This document shows positions 1 to 9,535 of a stretch of 64,000 nucleotides of DNA, one piece after another (within the stretch, counting starts at the first letter, position 1; each line of letters starts with the position of its first letter). Origin of the DNA: Dyella terrae (GTDB taxonomy: Bacteria; Pseudomonadota; Gammaproteobacteria; Xanthomonadales; Rhodanobacteraceae); assembly GCF_004322705.1 (NCBI RefSeq), contig NZ_SIZZ01000001.1, positions 1,798,001 through 1,862,000 on the forward strand, given 5' to 3'. The notes beneath the pieces are model-generated. The model was given only the letters and a program-made list of their open reading frames with translations. It did no database searches and was not told where the DNA came from. The position numbers and the translations under genes are program-made.

Positions 1-304
1 CGAAAATGCCGCCGCCATCCGCCGGCGGAAACACCATGCGGATACCGATCAGGAACAGCACGATGCCGCCGGCGATGCTGATCGATTCCTGCCGCAGTTG
101 CAGCAGCTTGAGGATGTGCTGGCCGCCGATAAGGAAGCCCACCAGCACGCCCAGCGCGATCAACAGTTCGCGCACCATGACGCGGCGACGGCGCTTGGGC
201 GCGACATCCTTGAGCAGGCTCAGGAAGATCGGGATATTGCCGAGCGGATCCATGATGAGAAACAGCAGGATCGCTGCGGACAACGTAGTCATCTGCGTCT
301 GCAT
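1..304 (-). CDS. MarC/YhgN family integral membrane protein, 3' end cut by window edge
   Basis: The first 101 residues are visible on the minus strand; the rest lies outside the window. The first membrane segment carries MDPLGNIPIF at about residues 18-27, the typical signature of the MarC (UPF0056) family. A second hydrophobic stretch follows a basic loop (PKRRRR). MarC proteins are six-helix inner-membrane proteins; the name comes from a supposed link to multiple antibiotic resistance that was later withdrawn, and the true function is unknown. The ATG at 304 is preceded by a G-rich ribosome-binding site (GGGGGG). Confidence is high for the family and low for any function. Confidence 0.85.
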   Translation of the reverse strand, partial: MQTQMTTLSAAILLFLIMDPLGNIPIFLSLLKDVAPKRRRRVMVRELLIALGVLVGFLIGGQHILKLLQLRQESISIAGGIVLFLIGIRMVFPPADGGGIF

Positions 305-351
305 GTCATGCCCCCCGGCATGCGCGGTTCGAACTTACGTGACCCATCCGC

Positions 352-1119
352 TTATGCCTGACGCAGGTCGAGCACGGCACCACGCGCTGCGGCACCGTCG
401 TCGCCGAGCAGGTAGACCGCCGCGTCGGCCGTCGCATCGGGCAACGGCTGCTTGCTGGTGTCTTCGCCGAAGTAGGCCGAACGACGCAGGGCCGTGCGCA
501 TCGGCGCAGGCAACAGTGCGTGCACACGCATGAGGCTGTTTTCGGTTTCCTGATGCAGGATCTCGACGAAGCGCTCCAGCGCGCCCTTCGACACGCCATA
601 CGCACCCCAGTGCGCCTTGCTCACCAGCGCGGGATCGTCCAGCACGAAGACCACCGAACTCGCCGGCGACTTCATCAGCAACGGCATGCAGGCCTGGGTC
701 AGCGCGAAAGGCGCGGACACATTCACGTGCAGGGCGCGCAGCCAGTCATCGGGCTTGTGCATGGCGATCGGCGTGAGGCCGTTGAAACTGGCGGCGGTAT
801 GCACGATGCCGTCAAGGCGACCGAAATCACGCGCCACGCCGTCGGCAATCGCCTGGTAGTCGTTGGGCGTTGCCGCCTCCATGTCGAGCGGATGGATGAC
901 CGGCTCCGGAAGACCGTCGGCGACCATCTGATCGTAGAGCTGCTCGAGCTGACGCTTGCGCTTGCCGGTGATGATCACCGTCGCGCCCGCCTGGGCTACC
1001 GCGCGAGCCACCGACGTGCCCAGGCCACCGTAGGCACCCGTGACGATGATGACGCGACCGGCCAGCGAGCCCTGCGCCAGCGACCAGCCAGCGGGAAGGT
1101 TGACGAGGGGAAGATTCAT
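352..1119 (-). CDS. YciK-like short-chain dehydrogenase/reductase family protein
   Basis: This is a 255-residue Rossmann-fold SDR. The cofactor motif TGAYGGLG is at residues 27-34 and the YxxxK pair is Y174/K178 in WGAYGVSK. Overall pattern, including RTALR near the C-terminus, resembles E. coli YciK, whose substrate is unknown. The segment that normally holds the catalytic Ser 12-13 residues before the Tyr reads VLDDPA, so Asp161/Asp162 sit where Ser is expected, and the usual NNAG motif is HTAA. The protein may therefore be inactive as a classical SDR or use another mechanism. Its ATG overlaps the stop of the upstream glutaredoxin gene (ATGA), so the two are probably translationally coupled. 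Confidence 0.9.
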   Translation of the reverse strand: MNLPLVNLPAGWSLAQGSLAGRVIIVTGAYGGLGTSVARAVAQAGATVIITGKRKRQLEQLYDQMVADGLPEPVIHPLDMEAATPNDYQAIADGVARDFGRLDGIVHTAASFNGLTPIAMHKPDDWLRALHVNVSAPFALTQACMPLLMKSPASSVVFVLDDPALVSKAHWGAYGVSKGALERFVEILHQETENSLMRVHALLPAPMRTALRRSAYFGEDTSKQPLPDATADAAVYLLGDDGAAARGAVLDLRQA

Positions 1120-1460
1120 GCCTGCGCTGCTCCGTTGACGTCAACCACCATGCGCGCCAGTTCACCGGAGACCTTGAGGTCTTCGACGATGTCGCAGCCA
1201 CCCATCAATTCGCCCTGGATGAAAAGTTGGGGAAACGTGGGCCAGTTGGCGTAATGCGGCAATGCCGCACGGAATTCCGGATCGGCCAGGACGTTGACGG
1301 CATGGAAGCTGGCATTGGCCTCCTTCAGTGCCTGCGCCGCACGCGCGGAGAAGCCGCACATGGGGAATTGCGGCGTGCCTTTCATGAAAAGCACGATGGG
1401 ATGCTCGGCAAGCACCGCCTTGATTCGCTCGTTAACGTCCATAGCTGGGGTATTCATCAT
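1116..1460 (-). CDS. grxD: monothiol glutaredoxin, Grx4 family
   Basis: The product has 114 residues and the hallmark CGFS active site (Cys35) after MKGTPQFPM, followed by WPTFPQLFI and GGCDI, which form the glutathione-binding face. Monothiol glutaredoxins of this family bind a [2Fe-2S] cluster bridged with glutathione and act in iron-sulfur cluster delivery, often with BolA. The gene is divergent from sodB, so redox and iron-related genes sit back to back. The start is uncertain: ATGs at 1460, 1457 and 1442 are all in frame, none with a clear ribosome-binding site; the 1442 start (MDVNERIK) aligns best with typical family N-termini. Confidence 0.93.
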   Translation of the reverse strand: MMNTPAMDVNERIKAVLAEHPIVLFMKGTPQFPMCGFSARAAQALKEANASFHAVNVLADPEFRAALPHYANWPTFPQLFIQGELMGGCDIVEDLKVSGELARMVVDVNGAAQA

Positions 1461-1567
1461 TACAATGCAGTCGGATGCGTAGTGTATCAGTCGAGCATCG
1501 GCCGCCGCCCGGCGGCCTCGATCCCGACTCCCCCCTTCCTTTAGCCAACGCCCAAGGAGCCAGAACC

Positions 1568-2146
1568 ATGGCGATCGAACTCCCCGCCCTTCCTTACGAA
1601 AAGAACGCGCTTGAGCCTCACATTTCGGCCGAAACGCTGGAGTATCACTACGGCAAGCACCACCAGGCCTATGTGACCAACCTCAACAACCTCATCAAGG
1701 GCACCGAGTTCGAAGGCGCTGCGCTGGAAGACATCATCAAGAAGTCGTCCGGTGGCGTGTTCAACAATGCCGCCCAGATCTGGAACCACACCTTCTACTG
1801 GAACTCCCTGAGCCCCAAGGGCGGCGGCGAGCCCAGCGGCAAGCTGGCCGATGCCATCACCAAGGCCTTCGGTTCCTTCGAGAAGTTCAAGGAAGAATTC
1901 ACCAAGTCGGCCGTCGGCAACTTCGGCTCGGGCTGGACCTGGCTGGTGCAGCGTCCGGACGGCTCGCTCGGCATCGTGAACACCTCCAACGCCGCCACGC
2001 CGATCACCGGCAGCGACAAGCCGCTGTTCACCTGCGATGTGTGGGAACACGCCTACTACATCGATTACCGCAACGCTCGCCCGAAGTACATCGAAGCGTT
2101 CTGGAATCTGGTGAACTGGGACTTCGCGGCCAAGAACCTGGCCTGA
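1568..2146 (+). CDS. sodB: superoxide dismutase [Fe]
   Basis: This 192-residue cytoplasmic enzyme converts superoxide to hydrogen peroxide and oxygen. All metal ligands are present: H27, H74, D157 and H161 (DVWEH). Gln70 in AAQIWNH and FGSGWTWL at residues 119-126 are typical of the iron rather than the manganese form. AAGGAG lies 8 bases before the ATG, which fixes this start; a longer upstream in-frame reading begins inside the non-coding leader and is not used. A strong shared terminator follows, because purK converges from the other side. Confidence 0.97.
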   Translation: MAIELPALPYEKNALEPHISAETLEYHYGKHHQAYVTNLNNLIKGTEFEGAALEDIIKKSSGGVFNNAAQIWNHTFYWNSLSPKGGGEPSGKLADAITKAFGSFEKFKEEFTKSAVGNFGSGWTWLVQRPDGSLGIVNTSNAATPITGSDKPLFTCDVWEHAYYIDYRNARPKYIEAFWNLVNWDFAAKNLA

Positions 2147-2213
2147 AGGCAGTGAACAGGTAACGGGGGAACGGGAAACGCTCAGAAAACCGCCCCCTCC
2201 CGTCATCCTGACT

Positions 2214-2247
2214 AAAAAAAGCGAGGCGTAATGCCTCGCTTTTTTTG
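2214..2247. terminator. bidirectional rho-independent terminator between sodB and purK
   Basis: The stem GCGAGGC / GCCTCGC with loop GTAAT is flanked by seven As on the left and seven Ts on the right. It can therefore stop transcription of sodB on the plus strand and of purK on the minus strand. Confidence 0.93.
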
Positions 2248-2268
2248 TGGTCGCAAGCTGGCGAATGC

Positions 2269-3426
2269 TTACTTGGCGACGGCTCGCAATGCGGCATCCA
2301 CTTGCTGATCGCGGCCCAGGGCGTGCGCTATGCCGCCCAGTCGCTCCATCAGCACCGAGGCGTTCGGTGCGCAGACCGTGGCGTGCCCGACCTTGCGACC
2401 TGGGCGCGGCTGCTTGCCGTAGTCATGCCAGTGGGCGTCGACGGCTTCGAGCACGGGGTCGGCATCGGGCAATTCGCCGATCCAGTTGAACATGGCCGAC
2501 AGGCCACGCGCCGACGTATCACCCAAGGGCAAGCCGATCACCGCGCGCACGTGATTCTCGAACTGACTGGTGACTGCGCCTTCGATGGTCCAGTGGCCGG
2601 AGTTGTGTACGCGCGGAGCCATCTCGTTGCCCAGCAACTCACCGTTCTTGACGAACAACTCCAGCGCGAACACGCCGACGTAGTCGAGCTTCTCCGCCAG
2701 CGTGCGGGCCAGCTCGGTGGCGCGATCCTGCAGCGCGCCGACGTCCGGCGCGGGCGCCAGGCTCAGCGAAAGCACACCATCGGTATGCCAGTTCTGGGTC
2801 AGCGGCCAGGTGCGGAATTCACCATGGCGGCCGCGCACGGCAATCACCGACAGCTCGCGCTCGAACGGTACGAAGGCTTCCAGGATCAGGCCATGGGCCG
2901 AAGCCTGCGCACCCAGCGCCGCCCACGCCGCATCGGCGTCGGCCAGGCTGCGGATGCGGAACTGGCCCTTGCCGTCGTAGCCCAGGCGACGCGTCTTGAG
3001 GATCGCCGGGGCACCGATCAGGGCCAATGCCTCGTCGAGTTCGGCGCGGGTGTCGATCGCCTTGAAATCCGGCGTTTGCAGGCCGCATTCGCGAAAAAGC
3101 GTCTTCTCGGCCAGGCGATCCTGGGCGACGGCCAGCGCGCGCGGTGCCGGGAACACGGCGACCCGCTTGGCCAGCCAGTGCGCGGTGTCAGCCGGCACGT
3201 TCTCGAAGTCGAAGGTGACGACGTCGACCTGCCCGGCAAAAGCCTCCAGCGCGGCGTAATCGGTCCAGTCCGCCTTGACCAGTTCAGCGACCTGCCCGGC
3301 ACAGGCATCGGCGGCGCTATCGACGACCAGGGCGCGCACGCCCAGCGGCGCGGCCGCCAGGGCCAGCATGCGAGCCAGCTGACCGCCGCCCAGAATGCCC
3401 AGGACGGGCTGACGACGATCGTTCAC
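2269..3426 (-). CDS. purK: 5-(carboxyamino)imidazole ribonucleotide synthase
   Basis: The product is a 385-residue ATP-grasp enzyme that converts AIR, bicarbonate and ATP to N5-CAIR in purine synthesis. The N-terminus has the PurK pattern [12 protein letters not shown]; further on are [13 protein letters not shown] in the ATP-binding part and ELFV...[12 protein letters not shown] in the catalytic part. The start codon is GTG at 3426, overlapping the purE stop as GTGA, so purE and purK are translationally coupled and their products act in succession. Length and motifs are normal. Confidence 0.96.
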   Translation of the reverse strand: MNDRRQPVLGILGGGQLARMLALAAAPLGVRALVVDSAADACAGQVAELVKADWTDYAALEAFAGQVDVVTFDFENVPADTAHWLAKRVAVFPAPRALAVAQDRLAEKTLFRECGLQTPDFKAIDTRAELDEALALIGAPAILKTRRLGYDGKGQFRIRSLADADAAWAALGAQASAHGLILEAFVPFERELSVIAVRGRHGEFRTWPLTQNWHTDGVLSLSLAPAPDVGALQDRATELARTLAEKLDYVGVFALELFVKNGELLGNEMAPRVHNSGHWTIEGAVTSQFENHVRAVIGLPLGDTSARGLSAMFNWIGELPDADPVLEAVDAHWHDYGKQPRPGRKVGHATVCAPNASVLMERLGGIAHALGRDQQVDAALRAVAK

Positions 3427-3926
3427 TGGCGAGGATCCGGATTGGCGAGGACGGTCTGGGTCTGACGACTGCGGTAGGCGTCCAGCGCATCGGCGAGACC
3501 GGCGTCATGCAGGGCCAGGACCGCGGTGGCCAGAAGCCCGGCATTGACCGCACCGGCACGACCGATGGCCAGGGTGCCCACCGGGATACCGGCGGGCATC
3601 TGCGCGATCGACAGCAGCGAATCCATGCCATTGAGGGCCTTGGACTGCACCGGCACGCCAAACACCGGCAATCGGGTCTTGGCCGCCAGCATGCCCGGCA
3701 GATGGGCGGCACCACCGGCACCGGCGATGATCACCTCGATCCCGCGCGCCACCGCCTCTTCGGCGTACTGGAACAGCAAATCCGGGGTGCGATGGGCGGA
3801 GACGACCTGAACTTCATGGGGTACGCCCAGTTCGTTCAGCACGTTCGAGGCGTGCTCCATCGTTTCCCAGTCGGAACGGGAGCCCATTACAACGCCGACC
3901 TTGGGCGGCTTGGCTGTCGAAGTCAT
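3423..3926 (-). CDS. purE: N5-carboxyaminoimidazole ribonucleotide mutase
   Basis: This 167-residue class I PurE moves the carboxyl group of N5-CAIR to give CAIR. Visible motifs are [10 protein letters not shown] near the N-terminus, SAHRTPD, and the glycine-rich [11 protein letters not shown], which together form the active site of the octameric enzyme. I use the ATG at 3926, preceded by GGATGG; a TTG 15 bases upstream is also in frame but less likely. It is the first gene of a purE-purK operon, divergent from the Trm112-like gene. Confidence 0.95.
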   Translation of the reverse strand: MTSTAKPPKVGVVMGSRSDWETMEHASNVLNELGVPHEVQVVSAHRTPDLLFQYAEEAVARGIEVIIAGAGGAAHLPGMLAAKTRLPVFGVPVQSKALNGMDSLLSIAQMPAGIPVGTLAIGRAGAVNAGLLATAVLALHDAGLADALDAYRSRQTQTVLANPDPRQ

Positions 3927-3988
3927 GGTCCGGCCATCCAAAAGGGGCTATTGTACGGACTTTCAGCGTCACCAGAACGATCCGCCGT

Positions 3989-4261
3989 ATGGACAAGCGC
4001 CTCCTCGACATCCTGTGCTGCCCGGTCAGCAAGACCCCCGTTCGCCTGCTCGGCAAGAACGAACTGGACGCCGTCAACGGCGCCATCGCCCAGGGTCAGG
4101 TCGACACGGTCGCCGGCAGCCCGGTCAAGGCATCGATCGGCGAGGGCCTGATCACGGTGGACCGCAAGGTCATTTACCGCATCGAGGACGGCATTCCGGT
4201 AATGCTGCCCGAGGAAGGCATCGGCACGACGCAGCTGCGCGATTTTCCCGCCGCCGCGTGA
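3989..4261 (+). CDS. Trm112 family protein (UPF0434, YcaR-like)
   Basis: This is a small 90-residue protein whose N-terminus, LLDILCCPVSKTPVRL, is the conserved start of the Trm112/UPF0434 family. The C-terminal half, VIYRIEDGIPVMLPEEG, matches the second conserved block. The insert between the two blocks (about residues 24-52) makes it longer than the 60-residue E. coli YcaR; only one Cys pair is seen, so it would not form a complete four-Cys zinc site. In eukaryotes and archaea Trm112 activates methyltransferases; the bacterial role is not settled. It stands alone between purE and the DUF1631 gene. Confidence 0.85.
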   Translation: MDKRLLDILCCPVSKTPVRLLGKNELDAVNGAIAQGQVDTVAGSPVKASIGEGLITVDRKVIYRIEDGIPVMLPEEGIGTTQLRDFPAAA

Positions 4262-4427
4262 ACTTACGCCGGACTTTCGACGCATCCGGCCCAACCGTAA
4301 CAAATGTGATCCAGTCGGCGTTCATAGCCTTTTGGCGAATGACATGGCGCCCGGTTTTCGCGTATCTTTTTGCCCATGCGGCCAGTAGGCCGGCATCGCG
4401 CGTTGGCAGCACTTCAGGGGTGTGGCG

Positions 4428-6683
4428 ATGAAAGACGCCAGTGAGCCTTCAAACATCGTGAGCCTTAGCCAGCGCCTGGACCCCTCCAGCGAGCGCGGTG
4501 GCGCCCTTTTGAACACCGTACGCGACATCGCATCCCGCCGTCTGCAGCTCCTCGTCAACGGCATGTTCGAACACGTCGATGACGCCCTGTTCGATCTCGC
4601 CGAGAAGGCCGAGAACAATGCCGCGCAGATGCATTACTTCGACGGCATGCGTGAGGTGCGAAAGCGCCGCCCCGCCATCGAGCGCCAGTTCATCACCTAC
4701 GTCGCGCGCGGGCTGGCCGAGTTCAGTTCGCAGCAGCGCACCTCGCCTTCGGGCGTGCCGCTGCCGATCGGCTCGGTCGAGCTGACCCTCGTTGCCGACA
4801 ACGAGCTGGAAGAATCGCTTGCGATCACCAGCATGATCGGCAAGAACGAAACGCGCCTGACCCGCGATCTGTTCGCGGTGAACCAGCGCCTTTCGGTGAT
4901 CTACGGCGGCACGCGCGTTGACGACGCCATCAACCCGGTGGCACCCGCCGCGCTGACCCAGGCGTTCCGCCAGGCGATGCGCGAACTGTCGGCGGAGATG
5001 CGCGTCAAACTCATCATCTACAAGCTGTTCGATCGTTACGTGCTGGCCTCGCTGGATGAGATGTACCAGGAGATCAATGCGGAACTGATCAATGCCGGCG
5101 TGTTGCCGCAGCTTCGCCACGAGGTTCAGCGCAGTGGTGGCGCGCCCGCCGGAGGTGCCACCGCGTCCGAAGGCTCGGCGAACGCGTCCATGCCGCTGGC
5201 CGACGATGGCGCGTCCAACGAATTGCTGCAGACGCTGCGCACGCTGTTCAGCGCGCGCCGTGGCGGCATGCCGGAGAACCTGCCCGTTGGCGGCCCGCTG
5301 CAGGTGCCCACGGTCAATGAACTGATCGGCGCGCTGAGCGTGCTGCAAAGCCAGGCGGCCACGGTCGCCCCGCTGCCGCCGCGCGGCCCGCAGCCCACCG
5401 CTAACGTGCTGCAGGAAGTGGTGCACCTCAAGGAGCAATTGCTCTCACAGATTGGCTCCCTGCGCGGCGAACGGCCGGGCCAGGTTGCCACGATGGACGA
5501 GGACACCATCGATCTCGTCGGCATGCTGTTCGAGTTCATCCTCGAAGACCGCAACCTGCCGACCGAAATGCAGGTGATGCTCGCGCGCCTGCAGATCCCC
5601 TATCTCAAGGCTGCGATTCTTGATCGTCGCCTGTTCGCGCATCGCCAGCATCCGGCTCGCCGCCTGCTCGACAATCTTGCCGATGCCGCCAAGGCCTGGT
5701 CGCCGGAAGCCGATCGCGATCATCGCCTGCACGACAAGATCAAGGTCATCGTCGACGCCCTGCTGCAGGAATTCGACGACGACCTGGGCATCTTCGATCG
5801 CCTCAACATCGAACTTCAGGAATTCCAGGACCTCAGCCGCCGTCGCGCCGAGCTCGCCGAGCAGCGCGTGGCCGAGTCCACCCGCGGCCGCGAAAAGCTC
5901 GACCAGGCGCGCCGTCGCGCCGCGCGCGAAATCCTCACGCGAATCGGCGATCACTCGCTGCCGCCACTGATCCACGGCATCCTGTCGCGCGCGTGGGCCA
6001 ATTACATGGTGCTCACCATCCTGCGCCAGGGTGATGAGTCCAACGAGTTCCGTGACGCGCTGCGTTTCGTCAACGACTTCATTGCCAGCACGCGCCCTGC
6101 GCGCAGCCTGGACGATCGTCGCGCGCTGCGCCAGATGCTTCCGGGTATCGAGCGCTCGCTGCGTCGCGGCCTCGCCAATGTCGCGTTCCAGGAAAACGAC
6201 ATCGAGCGTCTGCTCGCCCAGTTGCACACTTATTATCGCCACCAGCTCGGCGAAGCCGTGCCGATCGCCGAAGTGCAGGCTGCCGAAGAAGCCGCCACGC
6301 TGCCGATCCCGGACAACATCCAGCCCATCGCCGAAAGCGATGCCGAGCCGGATCCGGCGCCGATTGAGCCGCAGCAGATGGAAGCTTCGCCGGAGCTGCG
6401 TCTGGTGCTCGACCTGAAGCCGGGTATCTGGCTGGAGTTCGTCACGGGCGGCGACACCATCGAGCGCGCCAAGCTGTCGTGGATCAGCCCCATGAGCGGC
6501 CGCTATCTCTTCGTCAATCGTCGCGGCCTGAAGGTGGCGGACTACGCGCCGCAGGAACTGGCCAACGAGCTGGTGAAGCAACGGGCCCGTGTTCTCGAAT
6601 CCACGGCGTTGTTCGATCGCGCGCTGGACGCTATTGTCGGTCGCCTCAGCCAACCCGTAACGGCCCCCGCGCCCGCTCCTTGA
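4428..6683 (+). CDS. DUF1631 domain-containing protein
   Basis: This is a large protein of 751 residues without signal peptide or membrane segments. It fits the DUF1631 family, which is common in Xanthomonadales and sometimes mislabelled thymidine phosphorylase; no phosphorylase motif is visible. The N-terminal part ([14 protein letters not shown]) and a helical middle region (about residues 355-590) are conserved-looking, separated by an Ala/Pro/Gly-rich linker near 240-290. The last 90 residues form a compact beta-rich block. The ATG at 4428 has AGGGG 7 bases upstream; the GTG at 4422 is too close to it. The stop overlaps the nadC start (TGATG), which implies coupling. Function unknown. Confidence 0.85.
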   Translation: MKDASEPSNIVSLSQRLDPSSERGGALLNTVRDIASRRLQLLVNGMFEHVDDALFDLAEKAENNAAQMHYFDGMREVRKRRPAIERQFITYVARGLAEFSSQQRTSPSGVPLPIGSVELTLVADNELEESLAITSMIGKNETRLTRDLFAVNQRLSVIYGGTRVDDAINPVAPAALTQAFRQAMRELSAEMRVKLIIYKLFDRYVLASLDEMYQEINAELINAGVLPQLRHEVQRSGGAPAGGATASEGSANASMPLADDGASNELLQTLRTLFSARRGGMPENLPVGGPLQVPTVNELIGALSVLQSQAATVAPLPPRGPQPTANVLQEVVHLKEQLLSQIGSLRGERPGQVATMDEDTIDLVGMLFEFILEDRNLPTEMQVMLARLQIPYLKAAILDRRLFAHRQHPARRLLDNLADAAKAWSPEADRDHRLHDKIKVIVDALLQEFDDDLGIFDRLNIELQEFQDLSRRRAELAEQRVAESTRGREKLDQARRRAAREILTRIGDHSLPPLIHGILSRAWANYMVLTILRQGDESNEFRDALRFVNDFIASTRPARSLDDRRALRQMLPGIERSLRRGLANVAFQENDIERLLAQLHTYYRHQLGEAVPIAEVQAAEEAATLPIPDNIQPIAESDAEPDPAPIEPQQMEASPELRLVLDLKPGIWLEFVTGGDTIERAKLSWISPMSGRYLFVNRRGLKVADYAPQELANELVKQRARVLESTALFDRALDAIVGRLSQPVTAPAPAP

Positions 6684-7540
6684 TGACTTCCCAATCGATG
6701 CTTGCCCCACTGCCCGCTGACCTCGTGCAGGCGGATGTCGAACGCGCCTTCGCCGAAGATATCGGCACCGGCGACGCCACAGCCACGCTTCTGCCCGCCG
6801 ACGGCGTCGCGCATGCTCGACTGACATGTCGCGAGGATGCCGTGATGGCAGGCATTCCCTGGTTCGACGCGTGCTTTCGCCGACTCGATCCGACCATCGA
6901 CATTCGCTGGTCGCTCGAAGACGGCATGCGCGCGCGGGCCGGCAGCGTTATTTGCGAATTGCGCGGCAACGCGCGCGCGATGGTGACGGCCGAGCGTTCG
7001 GCGCTTAACTTCCTCCAGCTGCTGTCAGGCACCGCGACCGCAACGGCCACCTACGTCGCTGCCGTCGAAGGCACGGGTGTCAAAGTGCTCGATACGCGCA
7101 AGACCGTGCCGGGCCTGCGCCTCGCACAAAAGTACGCGGTTCGCTGCGGCGGTGGTCATAACCATCGCGTGGGTCTGTACGACGCCATCCTGGTGAAGGA
7201 AAACCACATCATGGCGGCGGGGGGTATCGCGGCGGCCGTTGCGCAGGCGCGGCGCCTGCATCCGACGCTGCTCCTGGAAGTCGAGGTGGAGAATCTCGAC
7301 GAGTTGAACCAGGCGCTGGAGGCGGGCGTCGACCGCGTCATGCTCGACAATTTCGATATTCCGACCATGCACGAAGCCGTCCGTGTCACAGCAGGGCGGA
7401 CCGCGCTTGAAGTGTCGGGCAATGTCGACCTGACCACGATTCGCGCTTACGCCGAAACGGGAGTGGACTACATCTCAGTGGGCGCGCTGACCAAGCACGT
7501 CCGCGCCGTGGACCTGTCGCTGCGGCTCCAGCTCGACTGA
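6683..7540 (+). CDS. nadC: nicotinate-nucleotide diphosphorylase (carboxylating)
   Basis: The 285-residue enzyme (quinolinate phosphoribosyltransferase) turns quinolinate and PRPP into nicotinate mononucleotide, CO2 and pyrophosphate in de novo NAD synthesis. EDIGTGDAT near residue 25, [26 protein letters not shown] and EVEVENLDE are family signatures, and their Arg, Lys and His residues line the active site. Its ATG shares the last base of the DUF1631 stop. No nadA or nadB is in the window. Confidence 0.97.
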   Translation: MTSQSMLAPLPADLVQADVERAFAEDIGTGDATATLLPADGVAHARLTCREDAVMAGIPWFDACFRRLDPTIDIRWSLEDGMRARAGSVICELRGNARAMVTAERSALNFLQLLSGTATATATYVAAVEGTGVKVLDTRKTVPGLRLAQKYAVRCGGGHNHRVGLYDAILVKENHIMAAGGIAAAVAQARRLHPTLLLEVEVENLDELNQALEAGVDRVMLDNFDIPTMHEAVRVTAGRTALEVSGNVDLTTIRAYAETGVDYISVGALTKHVRAVDLSLRLQLD

Positions 7541-7546
7541 TGGGTC

Positions 7547-7565
7547 GGCGGCCTTGCAGGCCGCC
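7547..7565. other. GC-rich hairpin after nadC, terminator-like without T run
   Basis: GGCGGCC and GGCCGCC form a perfect 7-bp stem with loop TTGCA, extendable by a bulged outer stem (GGTCG with CGACC). No T run follows, so it may be a pause site, a rho-dependent end or an RNA stability element between nadC and the DUF3301 gene. Confidence 0.5.
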
Positions 7566-7588
7566 CTGCCCGACCACACACTCGGCGC

Positions 7589-7987
7589 ATGGGAAAGTAT
7601 TCCGACCTGATCTGGCTGATCGTCCTGGCCGCCATCACCGGGCTGTGGCTCAAGATGAGTCGCCTGCGCGAGCTGGCCATTGCCGAGGCCCGACGCCAGT
7701 GCGAACGCCATGGGCTGCAGTTGCTCGACGAGACCGTTGGCCTGCGAGGCATTCGGCTACGCAAGCTGGACGGCCAGCGCGTCTTCGAACGCGGCTATGC
7801 GTTCGAAGTCAGCATCGACGGCAACGATCGGGAGCCGGGACGTATCTGGTTCGCTGGCGGCCAACTCACCGGCGTGAGCTTGCCGACGATTGAGACGCGC
7901 ACGGCGGAGGGCAGCGAGACCGGCAGCAACGTCGTTCCGTTCCGCCGCCTGGGCGAACTGCCGGACGACACGCGGCGACTTCACTGA
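7589..7987 (+). CDS. DUF3301 domain-containing membrane protein
   Basis: This 132-residue protein has one N-terminal membrane helix (about residues 6-23, LIWLIVLAAITGLW) followed by a cytoplasmic domain. The domain carries the DUF3301 pattern: ELAIAEARRQCERHGLQLLDETV, then LRKLDGQRVFERGYAFEVS and a RIWFAGG stretch. The family is found in gammaproteobacteria and has no known function. The gene follows nadC after a hairpin and converges on sspB. Confidence 0.85.
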   Translation: MGKYSDLIWLIVLAAITGLWLKMSRLRELAIAEARRQCERHGLQLLDETVGLRGIRLRKLDGQRVFERGYAFEVSIDGNDREPGRIWFAGGQLTGVSLPTIETRTAEGSETGSNVVPFRRLGELPDDTRRLH

Positions 7988-8170
7988 GTGGATTCCGTGG
8001 CACCGTGAGGCCGACCCGGGTACGCAAGTGGGTGGGATGCGCAGATGTGTACGGCAGCGGCCCCGGGGCGTGGGCGAGGCGCCGAACTTCCGGTCCCACT
8101 ACAACCCACCACCCCTCTCGCACTTCAAACGACCTCCTCTCCTTGGGAGAGAAGGCCTGAAGCCTCGGAA

Positions 8171-8626
8171 TTACTTCACCACACGAAGGAAGGGCGCACC
8201 GCGCTTGGGCTTCTCGCCTGACTCCTCACCATCGCTGCCCGGCCCTTGATCGTCCGGCGGCTCCGGCGTTGGCGGCGGCGTATCACCACCCTCGTCAGCC
8301 GGGAACATCATGCCCTGGCCATTCTCCTGCGCGTACAGCGCCAGCACGGCCTGGACGGGAATCAGGATGGCGTGGCTCACGCCCGAGAAGCGCGCCTGAA
8401 AACTGATCCATTCGTTGCCGAGGTCGAGATTGGCGACCGCACGCATGGCGAGGTTGAGGACGACCTGGCCGTTCTTTACCACCTGCGGCGGCACACGCAC
8501 GCCTTCGCGCGCAGCATCCACCAGAACATAAGGCGTGAGGTTGTTGTCGGTGATCCAGTCGTAGATCGCCCGAAGGAGGTAGGGGCGGTTGGAGGTCATG
8601 GGTACGTGTTTTTCGTTGTTGCTCAT
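8171..8626 (-). CDS. sspB: ClpXP protease specificity-enhancing factor
   Basis: SspB delivers ssrA-tagged proteins to the ClpXP protease. The folded domain begins at NRPYLLRAIYDWI and includes YVLVDA, RVPPQVVKNGQVVLNLA and ISFQARFSGVSH, the substrate-binding part. An acidic, Pro-rich linker leads to the C-terminal tail KRGAPFLRVVK, the ClpX-binding motif. I start at 8626 (151 residues); an ATG at 8599 giving 142 residues is possible, and neither has an ideal ribosome-binding site. sspA lies 213 bp upstream on the same strand, the usual gammaproteobacterial order after petABC. Confidence 0.93.
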   Translation of the reverse strand: MSNNEKHVPMTSNRPYLLRAIYDWITDNNLTPYVLVDAAREGVRVPPQVVKNGQVVLNLAMRAVANLDLGNEWISFQARFSGVSHAILIPVQAVLALYAQENGQGMMFPADEGGDTPPPTPEPPDDQGPGSDGEESGEKPKRGAPFLRVVK

Positions 8627-8839
8627 TTCGAGAGCCGTTCCTGATCTGCTTGACTTGCCTGCCGCACCTTCGTTGATCGGGCGCATCGCCTTGGGCGATC
8701 CACCCCGTCCGGGCGGCCATGTTTCGGAGGCTCTACTCGTCCTTGCTATTACGTCGTGCGCCTGACTCGGGCATTCCAGCACGCTTTGACCTTCACGTCA
8801 TGGCCCCCGGGAAGCATCAGTGCACCGCAGCGACGCATC

Positions 8840-9463
8840 CTAGGGCCGCATGGCCCGTTCTTCGGGCGTGAGACTGCGCGAGAATCCCTGGCTGTGGAAC
8901 AACCGCTCACCGTAGTCGAGAATCGGCTTGCCCTCACGCCCGAGATCCACGCCGAGCCAGGGCAACCGCCATATGACCGGCGCCACCAGGCAGTCGGCCA
9001 GGCTCATCTCCGCATTCAGGAAAAACCGGGCGGCTTTGAACAGCGGTAGTGAGGAAAGCAGATGATCGCGCAGGCGTTTGCGGGAGGCATCGGCGGTTCG
9101 GGAGCCGCTCCTGATCGCGTCCAGTTCGGGCAGCCAGTCCATTTCCACGCGGAGTGAGGCCAGGCGCAGGCGCGCGCGCGACAGCGGATCGATTGGCATC
9201 AGCGGGGGGTGCGGGTAGCGTTCGTCCAGGTACTCACAGACGACGGATGGTCCATACAGCGTCAGATCGCGATCCACCAGGGTGGGTGTTCCACCGTAGG
9301 GATTGAGGTCGATAAGGTCCTCGGGCGGTTTGTTCGGATCGACGATCACCCGGTCGTAGGTGACGCCCTTTGCCGCCAGTACCAGCCTCGTGCGGTGACT
9401 TTGCACGTCGTCGGCGGTGCTATAGAGGGTGAGTACGGATCGCGAACGTGCGCTTTGGACCAT
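8840..9463 (-). CDS. sspA: stringent starvation protein A, glutathione S-transferase-like
   Basis: This 207-residue protein has a thioredoxin-like N-terminal half and a helical GST C-terminal half. TLYSTADDVQSHRTRLVLAAKGV and NPYGGTPTLVDRDLTLYG are GST-type stretches, but there is no catalytic Ser/Tyr/Cys motif, as expected for SspA, which binds RNA polymerase rather than conjugating glutathione. The ATG at 9463 has GGGGAGA upstream; longer starts at 9478 or 9514 run into a palindrome and are not used. Its position after petABC and before sspB supports the call. Confidence 0.92.
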   Translation of the reverse strand: MVQSARSRSVLTLYSTADDVQSHRTRLVLAAKGVTYDRVIVDPNKPPEDLIDLNPYGGTPTLVDRDLTLYGPSVVCEYLDERYPHPPLMPIDPLSRARLRLASLRVEMDWLPELDAIRSGSRTADASRKRLRDHLLSSLPLFKAARFFLNAEMSLADCLVAPVIWRLPWLGVDLGREGKPILDYGERLFHSQGFSRSLTPEERAMRP

Positions 9464-9487
9464 GCGCTGTCTCCCCATCGACAATGT

Positions 9488-9516
9488 ACATGCGGCGGCC
9501 CAGGGCCGCCGCATGT
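9488..9516. repeat. 14-bp perfect palindrome between petC and sspA
   Basis: The arms 9488-9501 and 9503-9516 are exact reverse complements around a single A. As RNA it folds to a very GC-rich hairpin 20 bases after petC and 25 bases before sspA. No T run follows on the minus strand, so it is more likely an attenuator, processing or stability element, or a dimeric protein site, than an intrinsic terminator. Confidence 0.7.
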
Positions 9517-9535
9517 TGACTACGGAGCGACGTCT

